From positions 1 through 61,047 of the IMG/VR virus record IMGVR_UViG_3300028198_000003: DNA of 61,047 nucleotides, one strand, 5' to 3'. Every line of letters begins with the position of its first letter. The stretch's first letter is position 1. The translations under genes were made by a program, and so were the position numbers. Below are positions 21,816 through 30,325 of the stretch, piece by piece. The notes under the pieces are model-generated. The model was not told the DNA's origin. It ran no database searches and was given only the letters and a program-made list of their open reading frames with translations. The DNA is from a virus.

Positions 21816-22094
21816 TTATATAGAAAGTTTATATATTTCGGTTCGACCACAATGAGTACATGGTGTTAATGTTACTTCATTTCTTCTCAACATACGTTTC
21901 ATTACTGTGTGTAGATTACCTTGACTTGGTATGTCAGCGTCCTCACCTATTGCAATTAAAGACATTCCTGTCTTGTTCTTTTTTAAACTTTTTATAACCT
22001 TGTCTCTGGTCTTCATTTTTCTAGGAGTTGTATCCACATTAATATAATTAGGAATAGTTTTTTTCTTTGAACGAACAGGTTTAGATATGACCAT
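21816..22094 (-). CDS. winged-helix-like DNA-binding protein with CxxC
   Basis: A 92-residue basic protein. After a Lys-rich N-terminus, residues about 30-75 (VIKSLKKNKTGMSLIAIGED ... GNLHTVMKRMLRRNEVT) look like a winged helix-turn-helix; CTHCGRTE ends it. Likely a transcription regulator. The start overlaps the phosphoesterase stop region, implying co-transcription. Confidence 0.6.
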   Translation of the reverse strand: MVISKPVRSKKKTIPNYINVDTTPRKMKTRDKVIKSLKKNKTGMSLIAIGEDADIPSQGNLHTVMKRMLRRNEVTLTPCTHCGRTEIYKLSI

Positions 22095-22881
22095 TTATAG
22101 TTGCCTCCTGAGCATTGAATGATAGTGTTAGTGTTCCTATCTGTGAACCTATGATTTCATTCTTTCTATCCATGTATCCATCTGTATTTTCTACCAAAGT
22201 CTTACAGAATGTGCCTGTATTACCTAGATGAATGTCTCTTTCCCATGTCTTGCCACTCTCCCAGTCAAAATCATATACTAATTCAGGTTGGTATCTCTTT
22301 TGATGTAAGTGTCCACATAAGAACACATCATAGTAAGCATTATGTTTCATTTGTTCCATCATTCTTTCTGGTTTACCCCCACCAGATCCATGCATGAATA
22401 GTATAGACCACTGTGCTAATATTTTTTTATTGTATTTAATTTCTAATCCTAATACCCCACGGCTGCCCAAAAAGGTTAGGTTGTTAGGAGTACACATGGT
22501 ATTTTGTAGGTATGCCCTACTGATTTGAGGTATTTTATAGTCATGATTTCCATGAAAGAATCCCCACACCTTTTCATTCTTTTGTGTAGCATGAATATCT
22601 AATAGTTTTTGAGTGAGGTTTTGCCATCTCATTCTTTGATTATCTATGTCATGTTCTAAACTCATGTCAGGATTAAATCTTTTATCGTAAGTTGTGATTG
22701 CATCTAAGGCATCTCCACCAAAGAATGTATATCTATTCTTGTCTCTACAAATTGCTTTGATTCTTTTCTTATAATGTTCTTCATCAAAACCTGCGTGACC
22801 AATATGTATATCACTGATAGGTTCTAGATGTATAATATCATCTGGTTTATCTAAATTTATTGTTATTTTCTTTGAAAACAT
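22081..22881 (-). CDS. calcineurin-like metallophosphoesterase
   Basis: A 266-residue enzyme with all five signature blocks in order: SDIHIGH (about 23), FFGGDALD (about 54), FHGNHDY (about 109), LFMHGSGG (about 163) and LCGHLHQ (about 193). These bind two metal ions and hydrolyse phosphoesters. In DNA viruses such proteins may be exonucleases of the Mre11/SbcD type or nucleotide phosphatases. The short length, without an obvious DNA-binding cap, leaves the substrate open. Confidence 0.85.
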   Translation of the reverse strand: MFSKKITINLDKPDDIIHLEPISDIHIGHAGFDEEHYKKRIKAICRDKNRYTFFGGDALDAITTYDKRFNPDMSLEHDIDNQRMRWQNLTQKLLDIHATQKNEKVWGFFHGNHDYKIPQISRAYLQNTMCTPNNLTFLGSRGVLGLEIKYNKKILAQWSILFMHGSGGGKPERMMEQMKHNAYYDVFLCGHLHQKRYQPELVYDFDWESGKTWERDIHLGNTGTFCKTLVENTDGYMDRKNEIIGSQIGTLTLSFNAQEATINGHI

Positions 22882-22914
22882 GATACTATATTATAATATA
22901 ACCATTATATAAAT

Positions 22915-23280
22915 CTACTTATTTATTTTACTCTCGTATTTATAATAGTGTTTATCATTTTTCCAAAACTTTAACCAGTAACTTGATGATGTAGTTATTT
23001 TCATAATCCAATCTAACTCTGTTAACATCTCTCCGTTAGGGTGATACTTTCTTAGGTGTTCTTCCTTATCTTCCTTCTTACATTTACCAAAGTTTGATTC
23101 GCTGCACAGTTCACATAAATCATAGTCAGTTTTACTTGCCATCAACTTTTCCTGAGGTTTGTTGCACCACTTACCATTAACTTTGTGATTATCTAGTTTC
23201 CATTTACCCATCTTCTTATGAAATTCTAGATCCCAATCAAGTCCTCTCTTACCACAACGGTTACATGTTTTATTATTCAT
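22915..23280 (-). CDS. 121-residue zinc protein
   Basis: CNRCGKRG near the N-terminus, CELCSESNFGKCKKEDKEEH in the middle, and a Trp/Lys-rich C-terminus. The middle block resembles a C2H2-type finger ending H-L-R-K-Y-H. The start overlaps the preceding stop (TAATG). Probably nucleic-acid binding. Confidence 0.55.
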   Translation of the reverse strand: MNNKTCNRCGKRGLDWDLEFHKKMGKWKLDNHKVNGKWCNKPQEKLMASKTDYDLCELCSESNFGKCKKEDKEEHLRKYHPNGEMLTELDWIMKITTSSSYWLKFWKNDKHYYKYESKINK

Positions 23281-23387
23281 TAGTCAAATACTCCATCACT
23301 ACAATCTACTACTGCTCCACAGTTGGGACAGATCTGGTGGCACACTGTCATTTTATCCATTTCATAATCACATCTTATACAAATCAA
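23280..23387 (-). CDS. 35-residue zinc ribbon
   Basis: TTG start, then ICIRCDYEMDK and CPNCGAVVDC: a compact four-Cys ribbon. The stop overlaps the next gene's ATG (TAATG), which supports translation. An internal ATG would lose the first Cys pair. Confidence 0.5.
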   Translation of the reverse strand: MICIRCDYEMDKMTVCHQICPNCGAVVDCSDGVFD

Positions 23388-23401
23388 AATAAAAAAAAAG
23401 A

Positions 23402-23734
23402 TTAAGCTTTGGGTGGAAACATAGAGAGACTTAACATTGTACGTCCTGTACCTTCGGCTAGTTTCTCAACTACCCATACATCAAGTCCATCACTTGCGTC
23501 CTTATCCAAACACTTTTCTACTACATCATTCCAATAGTCACTCTTAGCTTGACCGATAACGGCTTTACCAAAAGAGTGTCGTAGACCTTCTGTAGTTTTG
23601 ATCTCTGCGACATCGGCATCAGTAGATTCTACATGTTTAACTAAGAAGCCTTGAACTGTGATCTTATCACCAGCTTCTAGTTTAACTGAGTTACTACCAG
23701 ATGTTTCAATATCTAATACTTCACTTACTAGCAT
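23402..23734 (-). CDS. 110-residue beta-rich protein (OB-like?)
   Basis: A soluble, strand-rich protein with several Gly-Asp turns. The beginning (KLEAGDKITVQGFLVKHVES) reads like an OB-fold strand pair, so an ssDNA-binding role next to replication genes is conceivable but unproven. TTTATATGG is 31 nt upstream. Confidence 0.5.
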   Translation of the reverse strand: MLVSEVLDIETSGSNSVKLEAGDKITVQGFLVKHVESTDADVAEIKTTEGLRHSFGKAVIGQAKSDYWNDVVEKCLDKDASDGLDVWVVEKLAEGTGRTMLSLSMFPPKA

Positions 23735-23781
23735 TAGATACTATAGAATAGTGACACCATATAAATGTTGTGATAAAAAAA

Positions 23782-24168
23782 TTATTGTCTCTGTAACTCT
23801 GAACATTTTTGTAACTGATCAATTATTTTTGAACGGATCTGTCCAAACGTATGCGTGTTAACATCTAACTCAGGATACAGAGACTTTGTTAAATGATGTG
23901 CGACCACTATGTATTGCTGCAATGATTCTGCTATCTGTTTAACAGAGTCACTAACATCAACATCAGGAATCTTTGTAATTATAACATCACTTCCCTTAGG
24001 TTTGAAGGAACCGAATGAACTTATGGTTCCACCTTGACCAGTGAAACATTTCTCATCTGCACAGATTGCTTTAGGTGTTTTTTGATAACATAAGTTATCT
24101 CCTACTACCCATTCTTCTCCACAGATTCTACAGTTACCATCATACTTTGCTTTAATTTTAGTACCCAT
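23782..24168 (-). CDS. 128-residue zinc protein
   Basis: MGTKIKAKYDGNCRICGEEW, then CYQKTPKAICADEKC: a four- or five-Cys zinc site resembling fingers found in DNA-end-binding proteins. The C-terminal half is helical. The ATG at 24168 is preferred over an upstream start because TTTATATAG lies exactly 29 nt before it. Confidence 0.6.
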   Translation of the reverse strand: MGTKIKAKYDGNCRICGEEWVVGDNLCYQKTPKAICADEKCFTGQGGTISSFGSFKPKGSDVIITKIPDVDVSDSVKQIAESLQQYIVVAHHLTKSLYPELDVNTHTFGQIRSKIIDQLQKCSELQRQ

Positions 24169-24188
24169 AATTGTTAATATTATAAACC

Positions 24189-24224
24189 CTATATAAATCA
24201 TACTCCTTCATAACATTTATATAA
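24189..24224. promoter_or_regulatory. divergent promoter pair
   Basis: Back-to-back TATA boxes: TTTATATAG on the minus strand (24197-24189), 29 nt before the ATG at 24168, and TTTATATAA on the plus strand (24216-24224), 29 nt before the ATG at 24245. Confidence 0.8.
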
Positions 24225-24244
24225 ATGTTATTTATTATAGTAGT

Positions 24245-24487
24245 ATGGCAAAGAGAAAAATTGGAAACTCTCACACTACCATCTGTATAACTTGGAACGA
24301 TAAAGATATGTTTAGAACGTTTGCTAAACTTGTAAAGAAAACAAAGAATGGTAACATGTATGAAAGTGACTCTGTTATATTTAATAGAATGTTGGAATCA
24401 TTTAAACAAACAAATGAAAGTGGTGATACTTCCCATGAAACATACCCTAGAAAAACTACTTCTCAAGAACATGACCAGCAAGGTTAA
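24245..24487 (+). CDS. small basic protein, possible regulator
   Basis: An 80-residue protein, MAKRKIGNSHTTICITWNDK, then a helical segment (FRTFAKLVKKTK ... SVIFNRMLESFK) that could be a ribbon-helix-helix-like DNA-binding unit. It is a lone plus-strand gene inside the minus-strand replication region, with a well-placed TATA box; its 3' end overlaps the convergent RNase H gene. A repressor of the divergent promoter is plausible. Confidence 0.6.
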   Translation: MAKRKIGNSHTTICITWNDKDMFRTFAKLVKKTKNGNMYESDSVIFNRMLESFKQTNESGDTSHETYPRKTTSQEHDQQG

Positions 24488-24800
24488 ACTTTCTTGAAAT
24501 CCATATTAATTTTATTTTTTTAGTCATCATAGGTTTACATTTATTATAAAGTACTAATAAATTATCAGTTGTCACACGATAGTTACCATTGATCTGATTG
24601 ACTATTAACTTAGAGTCACTATATATTCTGACATATTTATCAGGATAATTATCCCTCACATATCCCAATGCATATAATACTGCCAAGTATTCAAGTTCGT
24701 TGTTGGTAGGCTCACCTCTTCTATATTTTACAATACATTTATCTTTATTTACAAGACAGATATTGGAGTTCCTTGTTCCACCGTCAACATAGATGTCCAC
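24456..24800 (-). CDS. rnhA-like: RNase HI-like protein
   Basis: A 114-residue protein from a GTG start: MDIYVDGGTRN (first catalytic Asp), NNELEYLAVLYAL (Glu), IYSDSKLIVNQ (Asp), and NLAGHVLEK near the end, where a His replaces or neighbours the fourth acidic residue. RNase H enzymes cut RNA in RNA-DNA hybrids, removing primers. It is shorter than bacterial RNase HI (about 155). Confidence 0.8.
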   Translation of the reverse strand: MDIYVDGGTRNSNICLVNKDKCIVKYRRGEPTNNELEYLAVLYALGYVRDNYPDKYVRIYSDSKLIVNQINGNYRVTTDNLLVLYNKCKPMMTKKIKLIWISRKFNLAGHVLEK

Positions 24801-24812
24801 ATATATATTATG

Positions 24813-24932
24813 CTAGTCTTTTTTATAACTCTTTCGACATAAATCAGAACAATATATTCTTTGTCTACCTTTATATCTATAGGGTAAAGATGTACCACAA
24901 TGTATGCATTTCTTTGGTTCGTCCTTACGCAT
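24813..24932 (-). CDS. 39-residue zinc finger
   Basis: MRKDEPKKCIHCGTSLPYRY, then YCSDLCRKSYK: C-x-x-C and C-x3-C, a TRASH-like finger, closely similar to the second finger of the 17653 protein. CTTTTATAG 29 nt upstream fixes the start. Confidence 0.6.
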   Translation of the reverse strand: MRKDEPKKCIHCGTSLPYRYKGRQRIYCSDLCRKSYKKD

Positions 24933-24968
24933 ATTAAAAGTTTATATATTTACTATAAAAGGCTTTTG

Positions 24969-25904
24969 TTATGATTGCATTACTTGTTGATCTGATCTTG
25001 TTGTACCCATTGCAGGTGGTGTTGCTTGTGTATCTCCACCTAATGATCCTCTTCCTCTTCTACCTGTATTAGTAATCTTTGGTTTCTTACCCTTACCTTC
25101 TGCTTCATTAAACTTATCATCTTCATAAGTTTTGTACAAGTCTTGGAAATTATCAAGTAAAGTATTAAATGTTTCATTAAGTTCTGTCTTCCATAAACGA
25201 CATGTTGTTGCTTTTAATGTTGATGCTCCACCTGTAGTTGTTTGATAATTTAACCTTCCTGCTTTTCTTTCTTTAGGTTTGCCAGTTGGATCTCTAATAA
25301 CTGTTCTATCACCTCTATTTCTCTCCATTATTTGTGTTCCTTCAAACTGAGTATTGCCACCTTTTACTCCTTTACCACTGTGTTCTCCTTCAGTTGTTAG
25401 TTTTCTGGAAGTTTTATGAGGTGCTCTATTTAATTTTAATATTGTTAACATGCCTTGGAATGTTCCTTGTAACGTATCTAATGATTTTCTAGTTCTTCTT
25501 CCTGAAGAAGTGTAACTATCTCTAGAAGTTATTCTTCCACTTGTGTTACCTCTTCCTGATGCATTGTCTATTGCATTGCGTGCATTTGAAGGAGTTTGTT
25601 CACTAAGATATTTATCAAATGATGGTTTTTCTTTTGTTGGTTTAACTTTTTTAGTTGGTTGTTTTTTCTTCTGTGGCTGTGCTGTTCCTGTAGGACTTTT
25701 TGGTTTTGCCTTAGGTTTTTTCTTTGCTTCGGCTGCTGCTACTCTTGCTCTTGAAAATGCTTGTCCTCTATCTGATGCTGCTTGTGCTCTAATTTGTTCA
25801 TCAGTAGGAGTTTCTGAACCGTATCTTCTTCTTGCTCTTTGATTTCTTAATGATCTTTGTGAATTTCTACTGTTTGCTGCAGGTGTACGAGAACGTTTAA
25901 CCAT
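24969..25904 (-). CDS. basic, disordered virion-region protein
   Basis: A 311-residue protein very rich in Arg, Lys, Ser and Thr (for example SRTPAANSRNSQRSLRNQRA and a Lys/Pro-rich stretch at about 60-95), with a short predicted helical patch near residue 245. Low complexity suggests a DNA-binding or internal virion protein. It is the last gene of the packaging operon, just after an acidic partner-like protein. Confidence 0.55.
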   Translation of the reverse strand: MVKRSRTPAANSRNSQRSLRNQRARRRYGSETPTDEQIRAQAASDRGQAFSRARVAAAEAKKKPKAKPKSPTGTAQPQKKKQPTKKVKPTKEKPSFDKYLSEQTPSNARNAIDNASGRGNTSGRITSRDSYTSSGRRTRKSLDTLQGTFQGMLTILKLNRAPHKTSRKLTTEGEHSGKGVKGGNTQFEGTQIMERNRGDRTVIRDPTGKPKERKAGRLNYQTTTGGASTLKATTCRLWKTELNETFNTLLDNFQDLYKTYEDDKFNEAEGKGKKPKITNTGRRGRGSLGGDTQATPPAMGTTRSDQQVMQS

Positions 25905-25906
25905 AT

Positions 25907-27388
25907 CTAATTATCCTCCTCTTCATTTATATATTTTACCCCATATCTCATACCATATCCCTTTTGTTTTGTTTGTGGTGGGAGTTTATATCCTTGTGGG
26001 TTATCTGAATATACGAATGAAGGGTTGGCTTTGATAAGACCTTGTTCATCTAATTTGACTTCAGGTGCTTTTGGTTCATTGCCTACTTCAGGTTTCTCAT
26101 CTTCATATTCAAATTGTGTAGGTCTAGTGTCATGGGTTGTTCCCTCATAATCTTCAGTGGCATCAAAAGGAATCTTGGTTGATACTCCTGTGGTTGGGCT
26201 GCTACCTGTGTTACCTAATGCACCGTCTTCGATAGATGAATGTTTTGTATATTCTAAATCATTATGTTCTGGATCATAACTATTATGTTTTGGTTCTTTA
26301 TATGGTTCTCCATGTTCATAATCATCTTCTACTCCCCCTAACTGTGGAGTTGATTCTGAATTATGTGAAGTGTGTTGTTTATCAGGTTCTCCTGTAGCCT
26401 TCATTGAATCCCACTCGGCTTTAGTTATTTTTACTTTTTTAGGAATACGTTTTGGTTTAGGTGGTTCTTCATTACCAATAGAGAATGGTTCACTTTCATC
26501 ATCATCACTAAAATAATGTGATTGTTCTCTCTTTGCACCTCTTTCATCTTGCTCTGTATCTTTCATTAAATCCCATTCGGCTTTAGATATTCTAGATTTT
26601 AAAGTTGAATTTGCTTGTCTCTCATAAATCTCCTTATATTCTTCATCATCTTCACCAAATGTTTGTTTCTTTGGATCTATATTTTCTGTTCCATAACCTT
26701 GTCCTGCTGCACCATTAGATGAACCTTGATGATGTAACATTTCTTGAACGTCTTTAAAACTACGGGAATGATCATCACTCTTATCTCCATCACCTCTACC
26801 TCCACGACCACTTCTTCTTTCATTATCTCTTTCATTTTTATCCCAATCATCTTTTTTCATTACATCTTTGAGTTCTCTTGGTAATTGATCCCAAGTCTTA
26901 GACAAGAATCGTGGTGAATATGCTTTGATCTTTAAGAGTTGATCCGTTCTCTCTTCCAAATTCATAGCGTCCCAAGTCTTGTTAATGAGTATATCTGATA
27001 CGTGGAAGGTATCGTTAATGTTTATATTATAAAATTTACCATCATCTTTGAATATCTGAATGAATTGACCTGACATTTTAGAGACTATGCCGTTACCAGA
27101 TACACCGTTATCGTAATAGTTTATATGATCTCCTAGCTTGGTGTTCTTTAGTTTGTTCTGATCTGTCATTCCCATACTATAACTTTTACGTTCCTGTATA
27201 TAAGTTTCGCTCTTAACTGGTGCAGGTCTACCTACATAAGTCTCTGCATCACGGTTAGTATCATCAGGTTGTGCATTTAAAGACTGTAAATCCCCATATC
27301 CTGCACCATCTTTTTCAATAACTTCTTCTATTTCTGACTCTTCTTCTAATTCTTTGTCAGAAACTGGCTTACTATCAGTCTTATCCAT
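25907..27388 (-). CDS. acidic, disordered protein with WD motifs
   Basis: A 493-residue, strongly acidic protein after the large terminase. A short ordered domain (about 80-180) contains INYYDNGVSGNGIVSKM, an SH3-like turn. At least four W-D-x-[ML] motifs occur (KTWDAM, KTWDQL, KAEWDLM, KAEWDSM), two within a repeated K-A-E-W-D block. The remainder is low complexity. Function unknown; a chaperone or binding partner for the basic neighbour is possible. Confidence 0.55.
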   Translation of the reverse strand: MDKTDSKPVSDKELEEESEIEEVIEKDGAGYGDLQSLNAQPDDTNRDAETYVGRPAPVKSETYIQERKSYSMGMTDQNKLKNTKLGDHINYYDNGVSGNGIVSKMSGQFIQIFKDDGKFYNININDTFHVSDILINKTWDAMNLEERTDQLLKIKAYSPRFLSKTWDQLPRELKDVMKKDDWDKNERDNERRSGRGGRGDGDKSDDHSRSFKDVQEMLHHQGSSNGAAGQGYGTENIDPKKQTFGEDDEEYKEIYERQANSTLKSRISKAEWDLMKDTEQDERGAKREQSHYFSDDDESEPFSIGNEEPPKPKRIPKKVKITKAEWDSMKATGEPDKQHTSHNSESTPQLGGVEDDYEHGEPYKEPKHNSYDPEHNDLEYTKHSSIEDGALGNTGSSPTTGVSTKIPFDATEDYEGTTHDTRPTQFEYEDEKPEVGNEPKAPEVKLDEQGLIKANPSFVYSDNPQGYKLPPQTKQKGYGMRYGVKYINEEEDN

Positions 27389-27418
27389 ATATAACTACTA
27401 TATTTATTGTATTTATAG

Positions 27419-28804
27419 TTAACCGAACAGTGCTTTTCTTATATTATCACCGATTTCCATAACATGCCAGCCACCATCATTGGATACTGCCCTACATGCA
27501 AGAGCCAAACTGTCAGGATAGTCGTCATGATCATCTGATTTGATTTTCATTATGCCTGACTCTGTATACTCTCTTCGTAGATATGATAATTGATATATTA
27601 GTTTGTTAAATTGTTTAAGTTTAATCTTATGGTTCTCAAATATCAGTCTTAGATTCTTATACATTTCTGCTTTCTCTTGGAGAGTGAACACAACTCCTCT
27701 TACTGGTAGTTGTCTCTCATTACACATGTCTACTAGACCTCCACCCAACCCTGTCTCGTCTATAAATACTGTCTCTATTCTATAATCTCTAACCATATCC
27801 TGTATTCTTCCTGCCACATCTACCACATTAGACTGACCTTCTGCCTCTACATGTTCTACAAATACCGTATCATCATCATCTACTTTTATCACAGTGAATA
27901 CAGTTTCATCTCTACCTGTCCTAGCTATGTCCACACCCATGTAACATCTTACATTATTACCCTTTGGTCTTTTATCTGATATGGCATCTGTGATCAAACT
28001 GTTTGGAATTAATGCATCACCAATATCCAAGAACTCTCCTTCAACTTCTTGAACAAATTCTTCTTTGGTTAATCTTTTAATCTCTTCTATGAATGTAGGA
28101 TCTGATTGAATCAGTGGGTTTTCCATTGACTTTACATGGAACTCTGTCCACATGCCTTCTGGGTTTCTAGGTGATGAGTTCTGACACGCTTCATAAAAGT
28201 ATCCATTCTTACTGAACGGTGTTGAGGTAAGCCATACCTTTGCCTGTGTTGCCATACCAGATGGCAAAAATGCTCTGAGTATATCTGTCTTAATGAAAGA
28301 ACATTCGTCAGCAATGATTACATGGGGAGAATAACCTCTGAGTCCTGTACCAGTTTCACCTGTTGCCCTTGTAATTATCTTGCTCATTCCTGTATTGTCT
28401 AAAAAGTTTAACCATAATTCTGTTTGTGTATTTCTTACCACATATCCTTTAAGGAAATCATTCTTCATCACTAGGGTTCTAATCCTATCAAACATGATAC
28501 TAGCCTGATTTTGAGTAGGTGCTGCTATAACTATGATACATTCATTATTTACTGTCTCGGATAATAACGGAGCAAAGAAAGCAAAGTGTACTGTCTTCAC
28601 TGCAGTTGACATTGTTTTACCCACCTGTCTTCCCGATCTATATACTATGAATCTATCTTTACAGTCAACATACTTTCTGTTATACTCAAATAACTTATGA
28701 CCTAAGAATACCTCACTAAATACACTTGGTTTATGAACACAGTCAACTATACTCTGCATGAAGTTTGCCCTCTCTGCTATGATTTCTTTAGTAGGTTGTG
28801 GCAT
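27419..28804 (-). CDS. terL: terminase large subunit
   Basis: A 461-residue packaging motor. The ATPase part has Walker A SGRQVGKT (57-64) and Walker B VIIADE (162-167), with the coupling motif LTSTPF near 193. The RNase H-like nuclease part has Asp292 in MGVDIARTG, Asp349 in FIDETG and DDYPDS at 427-432, giving the acidic triad. It overlaps the upstream gene by one base (TAATG). It is placed at the end of the virion operon rather than next to the portal. Confidence 0.95.
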   Translation of the reverse strand: MPQPTKEIIAERANFMQSIVDCVHKPSVFSEVFLGHKLFEYNRKYVDCKDRFIVYRSGRQVGKTMSTAVKTVHFAFFAPLLSETVNNECIIVIAAPTQNQASIMFDRIRTLVMKNDFLKGYVVRNTQTELWLNFLDNTGMSKIITRATGETGTGLRGYSPHVIIADECSFIKTDILRAFLPSGMATQAKVWLTSTPFSKNGYFYEACQNSSPRNPEGMWTEFHVKSMENPLIQSDPTFIEEIKRLTKEEFVQEVEGEFLDIGDALIPNSLITDAISDKRPKGNNVRCYMGVDIARTGRDETVFTVIKVDDDDTVFVEHVEAEGQSNVVDVAGRIQDMVRDYRIETVFIDETGLGGGLVDMCNERQLPVRGVVFTLQEKAEMYKNLRLIFENHKIKLKQFNKLIYQLSYLRREYTESGIMKIKSDDHDDYPDSLALACRAVSNDGGWHVMEIGDNIRKALFG

Positions 28805-29322
28805 TAGTCCCCTGTCTTTTGTGCTTTGATCTGTCGGAATATAGATTCTATATCACCCAGTTTGTTGAACCTCTGTTCTTCACTGACAACTATCTTACTA
28901 GATATTTCACCTATGGTTGATATGATTTTAAGTAAAGTATTGACTTCTGATTTAGTATTTCTATCTGGTATGTTACCATCAAATTTACTTTCAGTCAATG
29001 CCATGAGTACATTTTCAAATGATAGTTTGGCTAACATATCTAGCATAGTTTTAACATGTTCTGGGTTACGTGTATCAAGTTCATTAATTAATGCAATGAA
29101 ATCTTTTCGTATGGCACACATTGCACCCTCTTCATACTTTGGACACTTGCCATTACCACCTGAATCAATAGAACGGTATACACATTGATCACATAGTGCA
29201 GGTATGTTTGCAGTTTTAAGATGTTTGGCTGAGTTGAATGGTGATACAGTCTTGTGTCCATCAACTACCACCTTTGAAGCATGCTTATCTAAAGGTTTAA
29301 TCTTAAATATATCTCCTTCCAT
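28804..29322 (-). CDS. terS-like: probable terminase small subunit with Cys cluster
   Basis: A 172-residue protein directly upstream of, and overlapping, the large terminase, the usual place for the small subunit that recognises viral DNA. A four-Cys cluster (CDQC ... GKCPKYEEGAMC, about 44-71) could hold zinc or an iron-sulphur cluster and is unusual for this role. The rest is helical, ending in a coiled-coil-like stretch. Assigned by position, not by a family motif. Confidence 0.6.
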   Translation of the reverse strand: MEGDIFKIKPLDKHASKVVVDGHKTVSPFNSAKHLKTANIPALCDQCVYRSIDSGGNGKCPKYEEGAMCAIRKDFIALINELDTRNPEHVKTMLDMLAKLSFENVLMALTESKFDGNIPDRNTKSEVNTLLKIISTIGEISSKIVVSEEQRFNKLGDIESIFRQIKAQKTGD

Positions 29323-29348
29323 ATATAACTTTAACTAAAACAAAGTAT

Positions 29349-30119
29349 TTAAAGATTAAAATTATCTTTCAATATGTTTAATTGTTTACACATTGGTAAG
29401 TATAGTAAAGCGAACGGTGCTTTTAATAATGCTTTGTAATCACCATCAATTATGTCCTGCTTATTTAAATTAATTAACTCAAGATATTCCTTATGTACCT
29501 CACATGCATGATTTAGCATGGGTATCATAGTCTTTCCTTTGTCTCCAAAGAACATAAAGTTAGTAGAGTTGTTATTCCATACCTCACATTTCTTTGACAT
29601 GGCTGCAGAAATCCACCCTGATGTATCCAATGATTCAAACAGTTTAGTTTTTGTTGTGTATCTTCCTTTTGCCAACCCATGATATTTTAAGTTGGGAGGA
29701 AGTTTTCTTATCTGATCTTCTGTTTCATCTCTTCCATGTACCTCGCCTAGACATACATAGGTATCTGGTTCTAGTCTTAACTGTGAAAGATGATTAAGAT
29801 AGTTCTCTTGTAGTACAGGTATTGTCCAATCTATACCCATCTCTCTTTCTTTTCTATAATGTTTTAATGTCTCATTCATATTATACATTACATCATACTG
29901 TATGGCATAGTCATATACTCCTCTATGTTTCTTTAACAGTTCATAGTATCTTTCTGGTTCGGTTTTAGTACCTGCCACAACGAATAACTTATCAAACCTA
30001 TCCCTAAACTTGGTGATATTGGCATAAGAATACTTGAAAGAGAGGACTACATTCTTGACTTTACATTCTTGCAAGGCTTCCATGTGAGCCTTGTTGTTTC
30101 CATTGAAATATATTTTCAA
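29349..30119 (-). CDS. TIM-barrel-like protein, possibly TGT/DpdA-related
   Basis: A 256-residue protein with alternating strands and helices (VVLSFKYSYANI; YDYAIQYDVMYNMNE; IPVLQENYLNHL; TYVCLGEVHGRD; LKYHGLAKGR; LFESLDTSGWI). The late H-G-L-A and S-L-D-T-S-G-W motifs resemble tRNA-guanine-transglycosylase-like proteins, including viral DpdA enzymes that place 7-deazaguanine bases in DNA. No 7-deazaguanine synthesis genes are seen, so precursor would come from the host. TTG start overlaps the upstream stop. The assignment is tentative. Confidence 0.4.
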   Translation of the reverse strand: MKIYFNGNNKAHMEALQECKVKNVVLSFKYSYANITKFRDRFDKLFVVAGTKTEPERYYELLKKHRGVYDYAIQYDVMYNMNETLKHYRKEREMGIDWTIPVLQENYLNHLSQLRLEPDTYVCLGEVHGRDETEDQIRKLPPNLKYHGLAKGRYTTKTKLFESLDTSGWISAAMSKKCEVWNNNSTNFMFFGDKGKTMIPMLNHACEVHKEYLELINLNKQDIIDGDYKALLKAPFALLYLPMCKQLNILKDNFNL

Positions 30120-30208
30120 CTATGACACTCACATTTACATGGCTCTAGTCCAGCATATTGTTGTGGACAAGTTTTATGTTTACTGTCTTTACAAGCAGGA
30201 TAAATCAT
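30116..30208 (-). CDS. 30-residue Cys/His microprotein
   Basis: MIYPACKDSKHKTCPQQYAG, then CKCECHS. H-x-x-C-P and C-x-C-x-C-H recur in the next upstream microprotein and at 2009-2119. It starts immediately after the previous stop and overlaps the next TTG start. Confidence 0.5.
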   Translation of the reverse strand: MIYPACKDSKHKTCPQQYAGLEPCKCECHS

Positions 30209-30325
30209 TTATTCACCTGCTATCTTATGACACATGCATTGGCATTTAATGTTAAGTCTTTCTACAGGACAATCAAAATGCCTATGAGTGTGACACTCAG
30301 GTGATATTATTTTTATTCCTTCCAT
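30209..30325 (-). CDS. 38-residue Cys/His microprotein
   Basis: MEGIKIISPECHTHRHFDCP, then CQCMCHK. Same H-x-x-x-C-P / C-x-C-x-C-H plan as its neighbour, a tandem duplicate. Overlaps the nuclease gene upstream. Probably binds one metal ion. Confidence 0.5.
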   Translation of the reverse strand: MEGIKIISPECHTHRHFDCPVERLNIKCQCMCHKIAGE

